Notes under the pieces: generated by a model | Database searches by the model: none | The model's input: the letters and a program-made list of their open reading frames with translations, nothing else | Told to the model about the DNA's origin: nothing | In this document: piece after piece, positions 8,288-16,911 of the stretch | Layout: every line of letters begins with the position of its first letter | Numbering within the stretch: the first letter of the stretch is position 1 | Position numbers and translations under genes: made by a program | NCBI RefSeq assembly: GCF_014610845.1 | Contig: NZ_JABTCG010000001.1 | Span: 558,001 to 622,000 of the forward strand | DNA from: Maribacter arenosus | GTDB taxonomy: Bacteria; Bacteroidota; Bacteroidia; Flavobacteriales; Flavobacteriaceae | Reading direction: 5' to 3' | Length of the DNA stretch: 64,000 nt

Positions 8288-8301
8288 GTGATAAATGTCA
8301 T
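8288..8301. promoter_or_regulatory. Operator B2: GTGATAAATGTCAT at about -41
   Basis: Positions 8289-8301 (TGATAAATGTCAT) are the exact reverse complement of 1747-1759. The element centre lies 29.5 bases from the -7 box, identical to operator B1. Such a position suits a class II activator contacting RNA polymerase. Confidence 0.65.
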
Positions 8302-8323
8302 AAAGCTAGCTAGTTATCAGGCA

Positions 8324-8331
8324 TAATTTTG
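8324..8331 (+). promoter_or_regulatory. -7 box of the twin-rhodanese operon promoter
   Basis: TAATTTTG matches TAnnTTTG, 37 bases before the ATG at 8368. There is no good -33 TTTG, as at the molybdoenzyme promoter. Start of transcription would be near 8335. Confidence 0.55.
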
Positions 8332-8367
8332 TAGGCAAATTAACTTAATATTTTAAACCATAATCAT

Positions 8368-9366
8368 ATGAAAAGGCTATCTATTTTTCTAGTTGCTATT
8401 CTTATTTCGTCAGTTGCATTGCTGAGCAGTTTTACAAATAATGACCTCAATCGTTCTTCAATTGATCCACCTAATGAATTTGAGACCTTATTGAATTATT
8501 TCGAAACCAATAATAATTTCATCAATAGTCCGTCCTCCCCTGCTTTGGTCATGGCAGATGAAGTTAAAAAGAACATGAAGGATCCGAAATATCATATTAT
8601 CGATATTCGAACCGATAGTTGGTTTGAATATTCGCATATAAAAGATGCCAACAATGTTCAGCCAGAAGATCTGCTCACTTATTTTGAAACCAAAATCAGT
8701 CCTGCCGACTTTGACAAGATCGTATTGATATGTTATTCAGGCCAAAGCGCTGCCTATTTTACCAGTCTATTGCGTTTGGCCGGATATGATAATGTGTATA
8801 GCATGAAATGGGGAATGGGTTGTTGGCGATTGGATTTTGCAGAGGATACCTGGTTAAAAAACACTTCAGATGCTTTTGCCGACAAATTGGAAACCAATGA
8901 AAACGCAAAACCCGATAAAGGTTCATACCCTTCCTTAAATACTGGTAAAACAGAGGCACAGGAAATTTTAAGGGCACGATTGGAAAAAGCATTCGCAACT
9001 CCTTATAATGAGTATATCATAAAGTCAGAAGATATTTTTGCAAACCCCTCCGACTATTTTGTTTTGGATTACTGGGGTCAGGAAAAATACCAAAACGGAC
9101 ATATTCCAGGTGCGGTATTTTATGAGCCCAATGGGTCGTTGGCATCCACCACTGACCTCTCTACCCTACCTATTGACAAAAAAGTGGCTGTTTTTAGTGC
9201 TACTGGCCAAGAAGCAGCCTATGTGGTTGCCTACCTTAACCTTTTAGGATATGATGTAGGTAATGTCGCCTATGGGGCTAATGCCTTTATGAATAAGATC
9301 TTAAAAGAAAAAAACTGGGATGCTTTTACCAAAAAAGAAATCAACATGTTCCCAGTAATTGAATAA
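8368..9366 (+). CDS. Secreted twin-domain rhodanese (first domain active, second lacks Cys)
   Basis: This 332-residue protein has an N-terminal signal peptide (about 1-22) and two rhodanese domains. Domain 1 (about 60-175) has an intact sulfur-transfer loop ICYSGQSAA, whose Cys would carry the persulfide. In domain 2 (about 215-320) the corresponding loop reads FSATGQEAA, so the Cys is replaced by Ser. Twin-domain sulfurtransferases usually have one active domain, but it is normally the C-terminal one, so the order here is reversed. Periplasmic thiosulfate or polysulfide sulfur transfer is inferred. It is the first gene of the operon under operators A2 and B2, 29 bases before the next rhodanese gene. 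Confidence 0.87.
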   Translation: MKRLSIFLVAILISSVALLSSFTNNDLNRSSIDPPNEFETLLNYFETNNNFINSPSSPALVMADEVKKNMKDPKYHIIDIRTDSWFEYSHIKDANNVQPEDLLTYFETKISPADFDKIVLICYSGQSAAYFTSLLRLAGYDNVYSMKWGMGCWRLDFAEDTWLKNTSDAFADKLETNENAKPDKGSYPSLNTGKTEAQEILRARLEKAFATPYNEYIIKSEDIFANPSDYFVLDYWGQEKYQNGHIPGAVFYEPNGSLASTTDLSTLPIDKKVAVFSATGQEAAYVVAYLNLLGYDVGNVAYGANAFMNKILKEKNWDAFTKKEINMFPVIE

Positions 9367-9395
9367 TAAAATCAAACCACTTTAAATTTTACATT

Positions 9396-10394
9396 ATGAA
9401 AAGAATATCATTGTATTTAATCGGACTTTTATTGTTGCCCTCATTATTGTTTACCTCTTGTGATCGAGGGGATGATATTGTAGATAGTGAATCGACTCCC
9501 GCATTTACTTTACTTAAAAACCACATGACAGCAAATGGGTTGGATATCGACAACATAGATACCAATGCAGATGGTGAAAAGTTTGTAGTTGGAGCCCCCG
9601 CTGCGGCCGATTTAGATGCGTTCCTTGCAAAATATACCATTATCGACATCAGAAGTAATACAGATTTTATGGCCAATCATATTCAAGGTGCGAAAAATGT
9701 AGCATTTGCTGATATCTTAACAGAAGCGGCGGCCTCAACAAAACCAGTTTTGGTAGTATGTTATACCGGCCAAACAGCTTGTTATGCGACTGCCTTAATG
9801 CGTTTGTATGGTTATTCACACACCAGGGCTTTAAAATGGGGAATGAGCGGTTGGAACCCGGCTACCGCAGGTCCTTGGAACAATAATATAGGCAATGCTG
9901 CCGATGGTCATTCCAATTGGTCATTTTCAAATGCCCCCACTACAGAAGTATTCTCTGATCCCGTAATTTCCAGCTTTTCAACGGATGGTGCCCAGATTCT
10001 TAAAGACAGGGTTGAACAAGTCGTAGCCGATGGATTCAAAACAGTTTCTGGGGCAGATGTTTTGGCCACGCCAAGCAATTATTTTATCAATAATTATTTC
10101 AGCGAAGCTGACTACTTAGGATTTGGTCATATCGATGGTGCTTACCGTATTTTACCGTTAACCCTCGCAGATAATACCTATTTGGGTCTTGATCCCAGTT
10201 CTAACGCAAAAGTGGTAAGCTATTGCTATACAGGGCAAACTTCCGCAGTCTTAACGGCTTGTTTAAGAGTATTGGGATATGATGCCTATAGTTTAACATT
10301 TGGTATGAACGGCATGTTCAATTCTAACCAAGCATTCACATCTAATCAATGGGGTGGTGACAGCAATCCAAAAAATTTACCATTGGTTAATTAA
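9396..10394 (+). CDS. Twin-domain rhodanese lipoprotein, both domains with catalytic Cys
   Basis: This 332-residue protein has a lipoprotein signal ending LLFTSC; the acidic stretch after the Cys (CDRGDD) resembles Bacteroidetes lipoprotein export signals, so surface display is possible. Domain 1 carries VCYTGQTAC and domain 2 carries YCYTGQTSA, so both keep the catalytic Cys. It is co-transcribed with, and similar in length and layout to, the preceding rhodanese, suggesting duplication. Together with the upstream tailed proteins the island has six rhodanese-fold domains, three of which retain the Cys. The role is probably extracytoplasmic sulfane-sulfur transfer; substrate unknown. Confidence 0.87.
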   Translation: MKRISLYLIGLLLLPSLLFTSCDRGDDIVDSESTPAFTLLKNHMTANGLDIDNIDTNADGEKFVVGAPAAADLDAFLAKYTIIDIRSNTDFMANHIQGAKNVAFADILTEAAASTKPVLVVCYTGQTACYATALMRLYGYSHTRALKWGMSGWNPATAGPWNNNIGNAADGHSNWSFSNAPTTEVFSDPVISSFSTDGAQILKDRVEQVVADGFKTVSGADVLATPSNYFINNYFSEADYLGFGHIDGAYRILPLTLADNTYLGLDPSSNAKVVSYCYTGQTSAVLTACLRVLGYDAYSLTFGMNGMFNSNQAFTSNQWGGDSNPKNLPLVN

Positions 10395-10420
10395 TTGCAA
10401 ACCCTAAAAATTTAGATGTG

Positions 10421-11464
10421 ATGATAAACAAAATATATAGTGTCTTGGTAGTAGCGTTGCTATTTCTAGGAAACAATGCCTTTTCACAAGGTTGTGAAGG
10501 TGATATGCCCGGGGCATCGAGTGATTCCCTCAATGCGAACAAACCTATCTTATTTGGGTATTTACAATCCCAATATGATTATACTTTTTCCGATCCTGGT
10601 GAAAGCACCTTTGCTTTCAAAAGAGCTAGGATAGGAGTTAGAGGCCGGGCTTATGACGATTTTTCATACTATTTCATGCTCGAAACCAGTCCTTTTATTG
10701 GCAGTTCGGGTGATGCTTATATCATGGATGCCTTTATAACCTATGATAAATACTCTTGGGCCAAAATCTCTTTGGGTTCCTATAAACAACCTTTTAGTTT
10801 AGAGGTTGCAACTCCATGTCATAGTCTAGTAACTATCGATAGATCCATCGTGGCTGATCAATTGGTGGCACCACAAAGGGATTTTGGGATCGGCTTATTC
10901 GGCGGTAACCAGTACACTAAACTTAATTATGCCCTAGCTTTAATGAATGGTAGGGGTTTAGGGGTAGTCGATAACAACACAAATAAGGATATTGTGGGTA
11001 GAGCTACCTATAAAGTCACCAATTTCTTAACCTTAGGAGGTAGTTTTAGATATGGATACCCCAATACGAACAATACCACTAGAAGCACTTTTGGCGGTGA
11101 ATTCGCCGTGGTATTGAACAATCTCAAGGTTCAAGGTGAATATATTTATGATGAGGGTGATTATAACCGTGCCGCTGGTGGAGGTTGTGGTGCCACCCCC
11201 GTTGAACTGGGAGAAAAAAGGGATGGAGCCTATATCATGGCTTCCTATGATACCAAGTGGAATGTACAGCCCGTCTTTAAATATGAATACTTTGATCCAA
11301 ATATAGACGTGAAAAAAATTGGATATCAAGAAATGATGACCTTGGGATTCAACTATTTTGTCAACGATAAGATCAGATTACAAGTAAACTATCAAGCGCA
11401 CATCGAAACCCATATCAATGTGGATAACGATATGTTCTTGGCGCAGGTCCAGGTAAAGTTCTAA
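10421..11464 (+). CDS. Outer-membrane porin, phosphate-selective porin O/P-like
   Basis: This protein of about 347 residues has a signal peptide ending NAFSQ. It then shows alternating amphipathic beta-strands typical of OprO/OprP-family barrels: YLQSQYDYTF near the start, FKRARIGVRGRAYDDFSYYF, repeated glycine/aromatic strands, and a C-terminal strand ending in VQVKF with the terminal Phe needed for barrel assembly. It is the last gene of the twin-rhodanese operon, 26 bases downstream. A channel for an anionic sulfur compound (for example thiosulfate or tetrathionate) is inferred from context. The ATG at 10421 is preferred over the GTG just before it. Confidence 0.82.
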   Translation: MINKIYSVLVVALLFLGNNAFSQGCEGDMPGASSDSLNANKPILFGYLQSQYDYTFSDPGESTFAFKRARIGVRGRAYDDFSYYFMLETSPFIGSSGDAYIMDAFITYDKYSWAKISLGSYKQPFSLEVATPCHSLVTIDRSIVADQLVAPQRDFGIGLFGGNQYTKLNYALALMNGRGLGVVDNNTNKDIVGRATYKVTNFLTLGGSFRYGYPNTNNTTRSTFGGEFAVVLNNLKVQGEYIYDEGDYNRAAGGGCGATPVELGEKRDGAYIMASYDTKWNVQPVFKYEYFDPNIDVKKIGYQEMMTLGFNYFVNDKIRLQVNYQAHIETHINVDNDMFLAQVQVKF

Positions 11465-11511
11465 ACGCTCATAATCAGTTTTATTTTTGTTCATTCGTTT
11501 TAGTTTAACTG

Positions 11512-11550
11512 AAGAAACCTCCTAGAGTTCCGGGAGGTTTCTTGTTTTTA
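11512..11550 (+). terminator. Rho-independent terminator after the porin gene
   Basis: An 11-bp stem (AAGAAACCTCC with GGAGGTTTCTT) has a 10-base loop and is followed by a T-rich run. It separates the porin operon from the Crp/Fnr gene. Confidence 0.88.
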
Positions 11551-11555
11551 TTGGT

Positions 11556-11563
11556 TAAATTTG
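11556..11563 (+). promoter_or_regulatory. -7 box of the Crp/Fnr gene
   Basis: TAAATTTG matches TAnnTTTG, 27 bases before the ATG. Neither operator A nor operator B is present here, so autoregulation through those sites is not indicated. Confidence 0.45.
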
Positions 11564-11589
11564 TATGAATCATCTAAGTATAACAAACT

Positions 11590-12234
11590 ATGCCAAAACA
11601 AGTTTCTACTGTAAGTGACAAACTTAGAAAGGAATATTCTCATTTATTTGAAGATGAACTCTTGAATGAGATTTTCGAAGTGGGAGAATTTAATACAATC
11701 AAAAGAGGGGGTGTATTAATCGATATTGATGATGAATTGAAACATATTCCCTTGATCATAAAAGGAACCATAAAGATCAGTCGAAAAGAGAATGATAAGG
11801 AACTGGCCTTATATTTTTTAGAGCGGGGTGACACTTGTGCCATTTCCTTTGCAAATTGTCTTCACAAAAGGAAAAGTGTTTTTAAGGGCGTTGTCGAGGA
11901 CGACGCTGAAATGATCCTTCTACCTATTGATAAGATTGAAAAATGGTTGGTCACCTATGAATCCTGGCGACATTATATCATAGATAGTTACCATTTTAGG
12001 TTATTGGAAATGGTCGATTCAATAGATACCCTTGCTTTTTTGAAAATGAAGGATCGCTTGCTGAAGTATTTAAAAAACAAAGCTAAAGTTTCCAAGGAAT
12101 CGATTCTTGAGATAACCCATCAAGAAATTGCGAAAGACCTGAATACATCAAGAGTTGTCATTACACGGTTAATACAAGATCTTCATGATGAGGGGGTTAT
12201 TTTTTCAACACGAAATAAGGTTCGTGTAATATAG
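11590..12234 (+). CDS. Crp/Fnr-family transcriptional regulator
   Basis: This 214-residue regulator has an N-terminal cyclic-nucleotide-binding-like beta-roll, a dimerisation helix and a C-terminal winged helix-turn-helix (about 170-205). A Cys-x6-Cys pair in the sensor domain (CAISFANC) is typical of a flavobacterial subgroup and could sense redox or sulfur species. The recognition helix reads TSRVVITRLIQDL. Aligned by eye with E. coli Crp, Arg180 and Arg185 are kept while Glu181 is Val. That fits a TGTAA rather than TGTGA half-site, as in operators A1 and A2. It is therefore the likely regulator of the island, though the binding assignment is inferred. Confidence 0.88.
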   Translation: MPKQVSTVSDKLRKEYSHLFEDELLNEIFEVGEFNTIKRGGVLIDIDDELKHIPLIIKGTIKISRKENDKELALYFLERGDTCAISFANCLHKRKSVFKGVVEDDAEMILLPIDKIEKWLVTYESWRHYIIDSYHFRLLEMVDSIDTLAFLKMKDRLLKYLKNKAKVSKESILEITHQEIAKDLNTSRVVITRLIQDLHDEGVIFSTRNKVRVI

Positions 12235-12379
12235 CCTTAGAATCATTCAACTTTTTCTTTTTTGCCTTTTCGTTTGTATAATCATTGGCCATACTACAGG
12301 GACTCCTATATCCTATAGTAGAAACAATGATACTCTATTTAAAGATAGGCTTAAACATTTCCATGTTTAGAGGCGTTCA

Positions 12380-13300
12380 TTAAAATCTAAAAAAACGGGG
12401 AAAAACTATGAATTTCCTTTTTGTGTTGATAAAATAAACGCCGGTTAGCAGAATTATGGCGGCAAAGATGGACTGTAGCGTTATTTCCTCATTTAAAAAA
12501 TACCATCCCAAAGCTAGGGCAATAATAGGATTAACATAGGTGGAAGTAGCCACTTTCTCCGGTGAGACGACTTTCAGTAAATAATTGAACGAAGTAAAAG
12601 CCACAATACTGCCAAAAATAATAAGCAATATCATGGAATACTGTACAGGTTTTCCCCATTCAAGAGGTGAACTCCAAGTTTCACCAAAAATTAGGCTAGA
12701 TAATGCCAACATTATTCCCCCTATAAACATTTGATATCCGGTATTGACAAAATAATTTTTTGGCAAATCGGCCTTACCAACAAAAAGGCTGCCATACCCC
12801 CAACTCAACATGCATGCAAAAATCATAAGCATACCCATTACGGAATTCTCCTGACTCAGGACTTGTTTTTGGCTCACCAATAAATAAATACCTATAAAAC
12901 CCAAGATGACCCCAATTACCGACATCATCTGTATTTTCTTGCCTTGTAAAATGCGCATAAGTAGAAGTATAATCAATGGTTGGGCGGATATTTCCAAAGC
13001 AGCAAAACCGCTATCCACAAATTTTAGGGCCCAAACCACTACCCCATTTCCAAAGGTTAAAAATAAAAACCCTGCAATCGTAGTATTCCTTAGTTGTCTC
13101 CAACTAATGGCGATACTTTTCCCCATAATTCTGGCTATAATGAATATTAAAATGCCGGCAACAATAAAACGAATCGATGCCAGCATAAACGGAGGTAGTT
13201 CATTTACAGCAATTTTGTTCAATAGGTAGGTAGATCCCCAAATAACATATATAGAGAAAAATGCAAGGATAATCAGTAAGGGACTTTGGGATTTAGGCAT
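12380..13300 (-). CDS. EamA/DMT-family transporter
   Basis: This 306-residue membrane protein has ten predicted hydrophobic segments arranged as two five-helix EamA repeats. YVIWGSTYLLNKIAVNELPP at the N-terminus is a typical start of the first repeat. Members of this drug/metabolite superfamily export amino acids, purines or other metabolites, and the substrate here cannot be told. It is a single gene, convergent with the Crp/Fnr gene; the 145-base gap between them holds no feature I can assign. Confidence 0.88.
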   Translation of the reverse strand: MPKSQSPLLIILAFFSIYVIWGSTYLLNKIAVNELPPFMLASIRFIVAGILIFIIARIMGKSIAISWRQLRNTTIAGFLFLTFGNGVVVWALKFVDSGFAALEISAQPLIILLLMRILQGKKIQMMSVIGVILGFIGIYLLVSQKQVLSQENSVMGMLMIFACMLSWGYGSLFVGKADLPKNYFVNTGYQMFIGGIMLALSSLIFGETWSSPLEWGKPVQYSMILLIIFGSIVAFTSFNYLLKVVSPEKVATSTYVNPIIALALGWYFLNEEITLQSIFAAIILLTGVYFINTKRKFIVFPRFFRF

Positions 13301-13370
13301 GAAAATTTAGTGTGATCTTATTTTAAACAAGTAAAGATATCTTTTTTATCACGTGATTAAATGAAAGCAA

Positions 13371-13399
13371 AAAAAAAGAGGGTCGTACACCCTCTTTTT
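13371..13399 (-). terminator. Terminator of the VKAI-repeat gene
   Basis: GAGGG and CCCTC pair around a 7-base loop with A- and T-runs on the flanks, directly downstream of the minus-strand gene ending at 13420. Confidence 0.75.
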
Positions 13400-13419
13400 C
13401 AATCCTTTTGATAAATCCT

Positions 13420-14526
13420 CTAGTAAGCCTGTGGAATAGCTTTTATATGGGCATATATCTTTTGTCCGTTTATTTCCGTTTCAAGGTCTTCTTTGTTCAA
13501 TTTGATTCCTTTAACATCGTTCAATTCACCATCTGGTGAAATAGCCTTGACACCATAGAACTTACCCTCAGCATTTATTGCCTTGACATGAACAATATTT
13601 CCTTCACGCAACACCCCTTTTACATCTAGTTTAGTACCTTCTTTGGTAATAGCCTTGATATCGAACAAAGTTCCGTTATCCGAAATTGCCTTTATAGGTT
13701 TATATTCATCCGAACTGATGATCATTTTTATGGGGAGGTATCCATTCTCACCAACAATGGTTTTAATATCCATTAAACTTCTTTGATAGGAATCCTGAAT
13801 GGCCTTCACATCATAAATTGCGCCATTGGTATCGAAGGCTTTTATATCCAACACATAGCCTTCTGGATGAATGGCCTTGATATGCCACCTCCCATTGTTG
13901 CTTGCCTCACCTGCTTGGGGGAGCGCCTTAACGTGGGCATAAACAGCATGCCCATTGATCAATACCTCTGTCTGATCATCGGTCATTTTTACGCCTTTAA
14001 CGTCATTTAGCCTACCTTCAGGGGAAATGGCCTTTATACCATAAAAATCCCCTGCTTTGCTTATGGCCTTGATGTGGATGATATTTTTGGTCCTACTCAC
14101 ACCCTTGACATCCAAGGTATCCCCTTCGGGGGGCAAAGCCTTGATATCATATACACTGCCGTCATCGGCGAGTGCCTTTACTCGAGTATACTTATCACCA
14201 CTTACCAACAATTTCACAGGTAACTGTTTGTCGCCGACCAGTGCCTTTATATCCATAAAACTGGTCTGTTTGGTATGTTGAATGGCCTTGACATCAAAGA
14301 TGTTGCCATCCTTGTCTATGGCTTTGACATCGATTAACCTACCATCTGGATGAATGGTCTTAATATGCCAAATAACCATTTCATCGGTTATCGCCATATC
14401 CGATTCAATGGTTTTTGAAGTTTCCTTTTCAATTTCTTTACAATTGCTTAAAACAACTAATATTGCTAGAAGAAAAATGCTCCAGAATTTATGGAGTACT
14501 GATGAAATGTGGTATGCTTTTCCCAT
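13420..14526 (-). CDS. VKAI-repeat lipoprotein with internal duplication
   Basis: This 368-residue protein has an N-terminal hydrophobic signal and a probable lipidated Cys (SNCKEIEKE, with a Lys/Glu-rich export-type stretch). The rest is built from repeats of about 17-20 residues with a core of D-[VI]-K-A-[IL] followed by a Gly-containing turn. Two halves of about 150-160 residues (starting WHIKTIHPDGR and WHIKAIHPEGY) match along their length and both end AH[VI]KA[LI]PQA, so the protein arose by tandem duplication. The regular beta-like repeat suggests a propeller or solenoid at the cell surface. I do not recognise a characterised family. Confidence 0.8.
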   Translation of the reverse strand: MGKAYHISSVLHKFWSIFLLAILVVLSNCKEIEKETSKTIESDMAITDEMVIWHIKTIHPDGRLIDVKAIDKDGNIFDVKAIQHTKQTSFMDIKALVGDKQLPVKLLVSGDKYTRVKALADDGSVYDIKALPPEGDTLDVKGVSRTKNIIHIKAISKAGDFYGIKAISPEGRLNDVKGVKMTDDQTEVLINGHAVYAHVKALPQAGEASNNGRWHIKAIHPEGYVLDIKAFDTNGAIYDVKAIQDSYQRSLMDIKTIVGENGYLPIKMIISSDEYKPIKAISDNGTLFDIKAITKEGTKLDVKGVLREGNIVHVKAINAEGKFYGVKAISPDGELNDVKGIKLNKEDLETEINGQKIYAHIKAIPQAY

Positions 14527-14714
14527 GGTCGATTAATTTATTAGATTCTAAATGTACTATACTGTATGGCATTGATGAATGGTCTGTCAATGCAATAACT
14601 AACCAAAGTTACTATACGTATCTATCTAAGAAACTGATAATTATCATGTTGTCGGACTTGGTTCAATAAGGGAAGAAAAGAAGGATGTTGGGTAGAATCA
14701 GGAATAGATGAACA

Positions 14715-15857
14715 CTAGTTATAGTGGTCCCACCATATTGAGTTTGTAATATCTTGTTCGGCAATGTAGATAGGTTCCCCAATCCTTGGAACCAACACAG
14801 GAATCCTTAAATCAGATGCCTTTTCTAAAACGCGTTCAACAGGGTCTGTCCATGAATGCATGGCCAACTTAAAAGCTCCCCAATGAATGGGCATGATGTA
14901 TTTTGCCCTAATATCGACACCCGCTTGTGCCGTTTCTTCAGGCATCATATGGATTTCCTTCCACATTTCGTTGTACTGGCCACACTCCATCATAGCAAAA
15001 TCGAAAGGGCCATATTTGTCCCCTATTTCTTTAAAATGGGGGCCATAACCACTATCCCCACTAAAAAATATATTCTCGGTAGCCGATGATATGATCCATG
15101 AGGCCCATAGGGTGTTACCACGGTCATTGAACCCCCTGCCGGAAAAATGTTGGGCCGGAGTGCATCTGAAGGTCAATTCGTCAAAATTACATTCCTGCCA
15201 CCAATCCAATTCGGTTATTTCTTCCGCTTCAACGCCCCATGCCTGCAGATGGGAACCCACGCCCAATGGCGTAAAAAATTGGCCTACCTTGTCTTTTAAC
15301 TTACGTATTGAACCATGATCCAAATGATCATAATGATCATGGGACAAAATGACCGCATCTATTTGAGGCAATTTTTCAATTTCAATAGGCAATTCAACAC
15401 TGAACCTTTTACCACCCAACAATGGATGTGGTGCAGGAACATCGCCGAACATTGGATCTATTAGAATGTTCTTTCCGTTCATTTGAAGTAAAAAGGTAGA
15501 ATGGCCGAACCATACCAATCGTGTGCTGTCCTTGTATTGCACAATATTCAAAGAATCTATCTTTTGTACCGTTATATCTGAGCCAGGTCTTGTATTTGGC
15601 GATGGCCTGAAATAGCCTATCATGCTTTTTACGAATTTCTTGAAGTCCATGCTCATCTGAATATTGTCACGGTTGATGAACTTTCCTTCTTTAAAATTAG
15701 GGGACTTGGCGAATAACTCTTTTTGCTCCTTAGTTGCCTTACCCCCAAATTCAGGGCTGATATTTATAAAGGCTGTGGTGGTTATCAACACTACACCCGA
15801 TAGAATTCCAATTCCTAGCAACATTCGTTTTATTAGTATTAAAAATATTTTAAGCAT
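14715..15857 (-). CDS. MBL-fold metallohydrolase, NAPE-PLD/UlaG-like
   Basis: This 380-residue protein has an N-terminal transmembrane segment (about 10-30) followed by a metallo-beta-lactamase fold. The metal-binding motif LSHDHYDHLDH is intact. Further ligands are visible in QHFSGRG, FFSGDSGYG and MPIHWGAFKLAMHSW, the last typical of the NAPE-phospholipase-D-like branch. It is probably membrane-anchored with the domain in the periplasm. The substrate is likely a phosphodiester or lipid, but this is not certain. It is monocistronic. Confidence 0.85.
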   Translation of the reverse strand: MLKIFLILIKRMLLGIGILSGVVLITTTAFINISPEFGGKATKEQKELFAKSPNFKEGKFINRDNIQMSMDFKKFVKSMIGYFRPSPNTRPGSDITVQKIDSLNIVQYKDSTRLVWFGHSTFLLQMNGKNILIDPMFGDVPAPHPLLGGKRFSVELPIEIEKLPQIDAVILSHDHYDHLDHGSIRKLKDKVGQFFTPLGVGSHLQAWGVEAEEITELDWWQECNFDELTFRCTPAQHFSGRGFNDRGNTLWASWIISSATENIFFSGDSGYGPHFKEIGDKYGPFDFAMMECGQYNEMWKEIHMMPEETAQAGVDIRAKYIMPIHWGAFKLAMHSWTDPVERVLEKASDLRIPVLVPRIGEPIYIAEQDITNSIWWDHYN

Positions 15858-15933
15858 TTAAAAATTTCCTGAATAAAAACGCAAATGTAGTAAAATTGAA
15901 GTATGAATAGGCAGCGTCTTTTGCCAATATTAC

Positions 15934-15960
15934 AAAAAAAGAGGGCCATAAGCCCTCCTT
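15934..15960 (-). terminator. Terminator of the SnoaL-like gene
   Basis: GAGGGC and GCCCTC pair around a 5-base loop, with a run of A on the left that becomes a T-run on the minus strand. It lies just downstream of the gene ending at 15982. Confidence 0.78.
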
Positions 15961-15981
15961 TATTATCAAATCCCATAACGT

Positions 15982-16911
15982 TTATTTGGCATCCAAAACC
16001 TTTGTGCTTACATAGGCATTTGAGCCTACAATTTTACCATCTTCGTTGAAATTATGGGTATACATCGCTGGAACAATGAATTTTTTACCATCCGATTTTC
16101 TGGTCATTCTGAATTTCCACCAGGATTGTACCACTCTACCATCCCATAAGTCATATTCTAGATAATCTGGATACCCAACAACATCAATACTATTGAATTC
16201 ATAGGCTTCCCACATTTTTTTATTGCGTTCCTTGACTTCCTCAAGGGTCATTGTTTCACCATCGGGTAATTCCAAGGTATTAAAACGGCAATCATCGTCA
16301 AAGAAGCTGTATGCCACATCAAAATCGCTATTTTCAAAAGCCCCCATCATTCTTCGAACACTATTTATATTATCATGGTGATTGTATATCGTACCATTTT
16401 CCCGATCTGAATAGCTTCTCCCTATTTCCCAGAACATCCTATTTTCATAATAGTTGATTAGTACACTGATCTTCCCCTTATCGTCTAACTTATATAATCT
16501 ATGGAAGGGCATGTCTAATTTTACACCGGTCTTATTATGAATGGCCTTCATGTGGTCCCATGTTTGAACCCATGTATCACCATCCTTATATTCAATAGCA
16601 TCGGGAAAAGCCCCTTGCGATGGTTTTAATGATACATAGGATAAGTCTTCTGGAAGGGATTTTACCTGCTTTAAAAAGTCTTCCTTATCCTGCCCCTTTC
16701 TATCTTTATTGACGTTGGATCCATAATAGGATTTGAAATCATCGGACAGATACGTGGCTACTTTAGCATCATCACCAGCCATCCAGGCTTGTTGCATTTG
16801 ATCAACGGCCACCAATGCAGGGTGTTCTAAATAAACGGTGCCGTTTTTTTTCTTTTGTGAATAGCCCATAGCCACAAAAAGCGTAAGGGTCAAGAATGTT
16901 ACTTTTTTCAT
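15982..16911 (-). CDS. Secreted SnoaL/NTF2-like protein
   Basis: This 309-residue protein has a clear signal peptide (cleavage after GYSQ). Two cone-shaped NTF2/SnoaL-like domains are likely: one in about 25-170 (VDQMQQAWMAGDDAKVATYLSDD), the other in about 180-305 (MMGAFENSDFDVAYSFFDDD). SnoaL-like domains bind small hydrophobic ligands or act as isomerases; no catalytic residues can be assigned. It is a single gene flanked by terminators. Function unknown. Confidence 0.75.
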   Translation of the reverse strand: MKKVTFLTLTLFVAMGYSQKKKNGTVYLEHPALVAVDQMQQAWMAGDDAKVATYLSDDFKSYYGSNVNKDRKGQDKEDFLKQVKSLPEDLSYVSLKPSQGAFPDAIEYKDGDTWVQTWDHMKAIHNKTGVKLDMPFHRLYKLDDKGKISVLINYYENRMFWEIGRSYSDRENGTIYNHHDNINSVRRMMGAFENSDFDVAYSFFDDDCRFNTLELPDGETMTLEEVKERNKKMWEAYEFNSIDVVGYPDYLEYDLWDGRVVQSWWKFRMTRKSDGKKFIVPAMYTHNFNEDGKIVGSNAYVSTKVLDAK

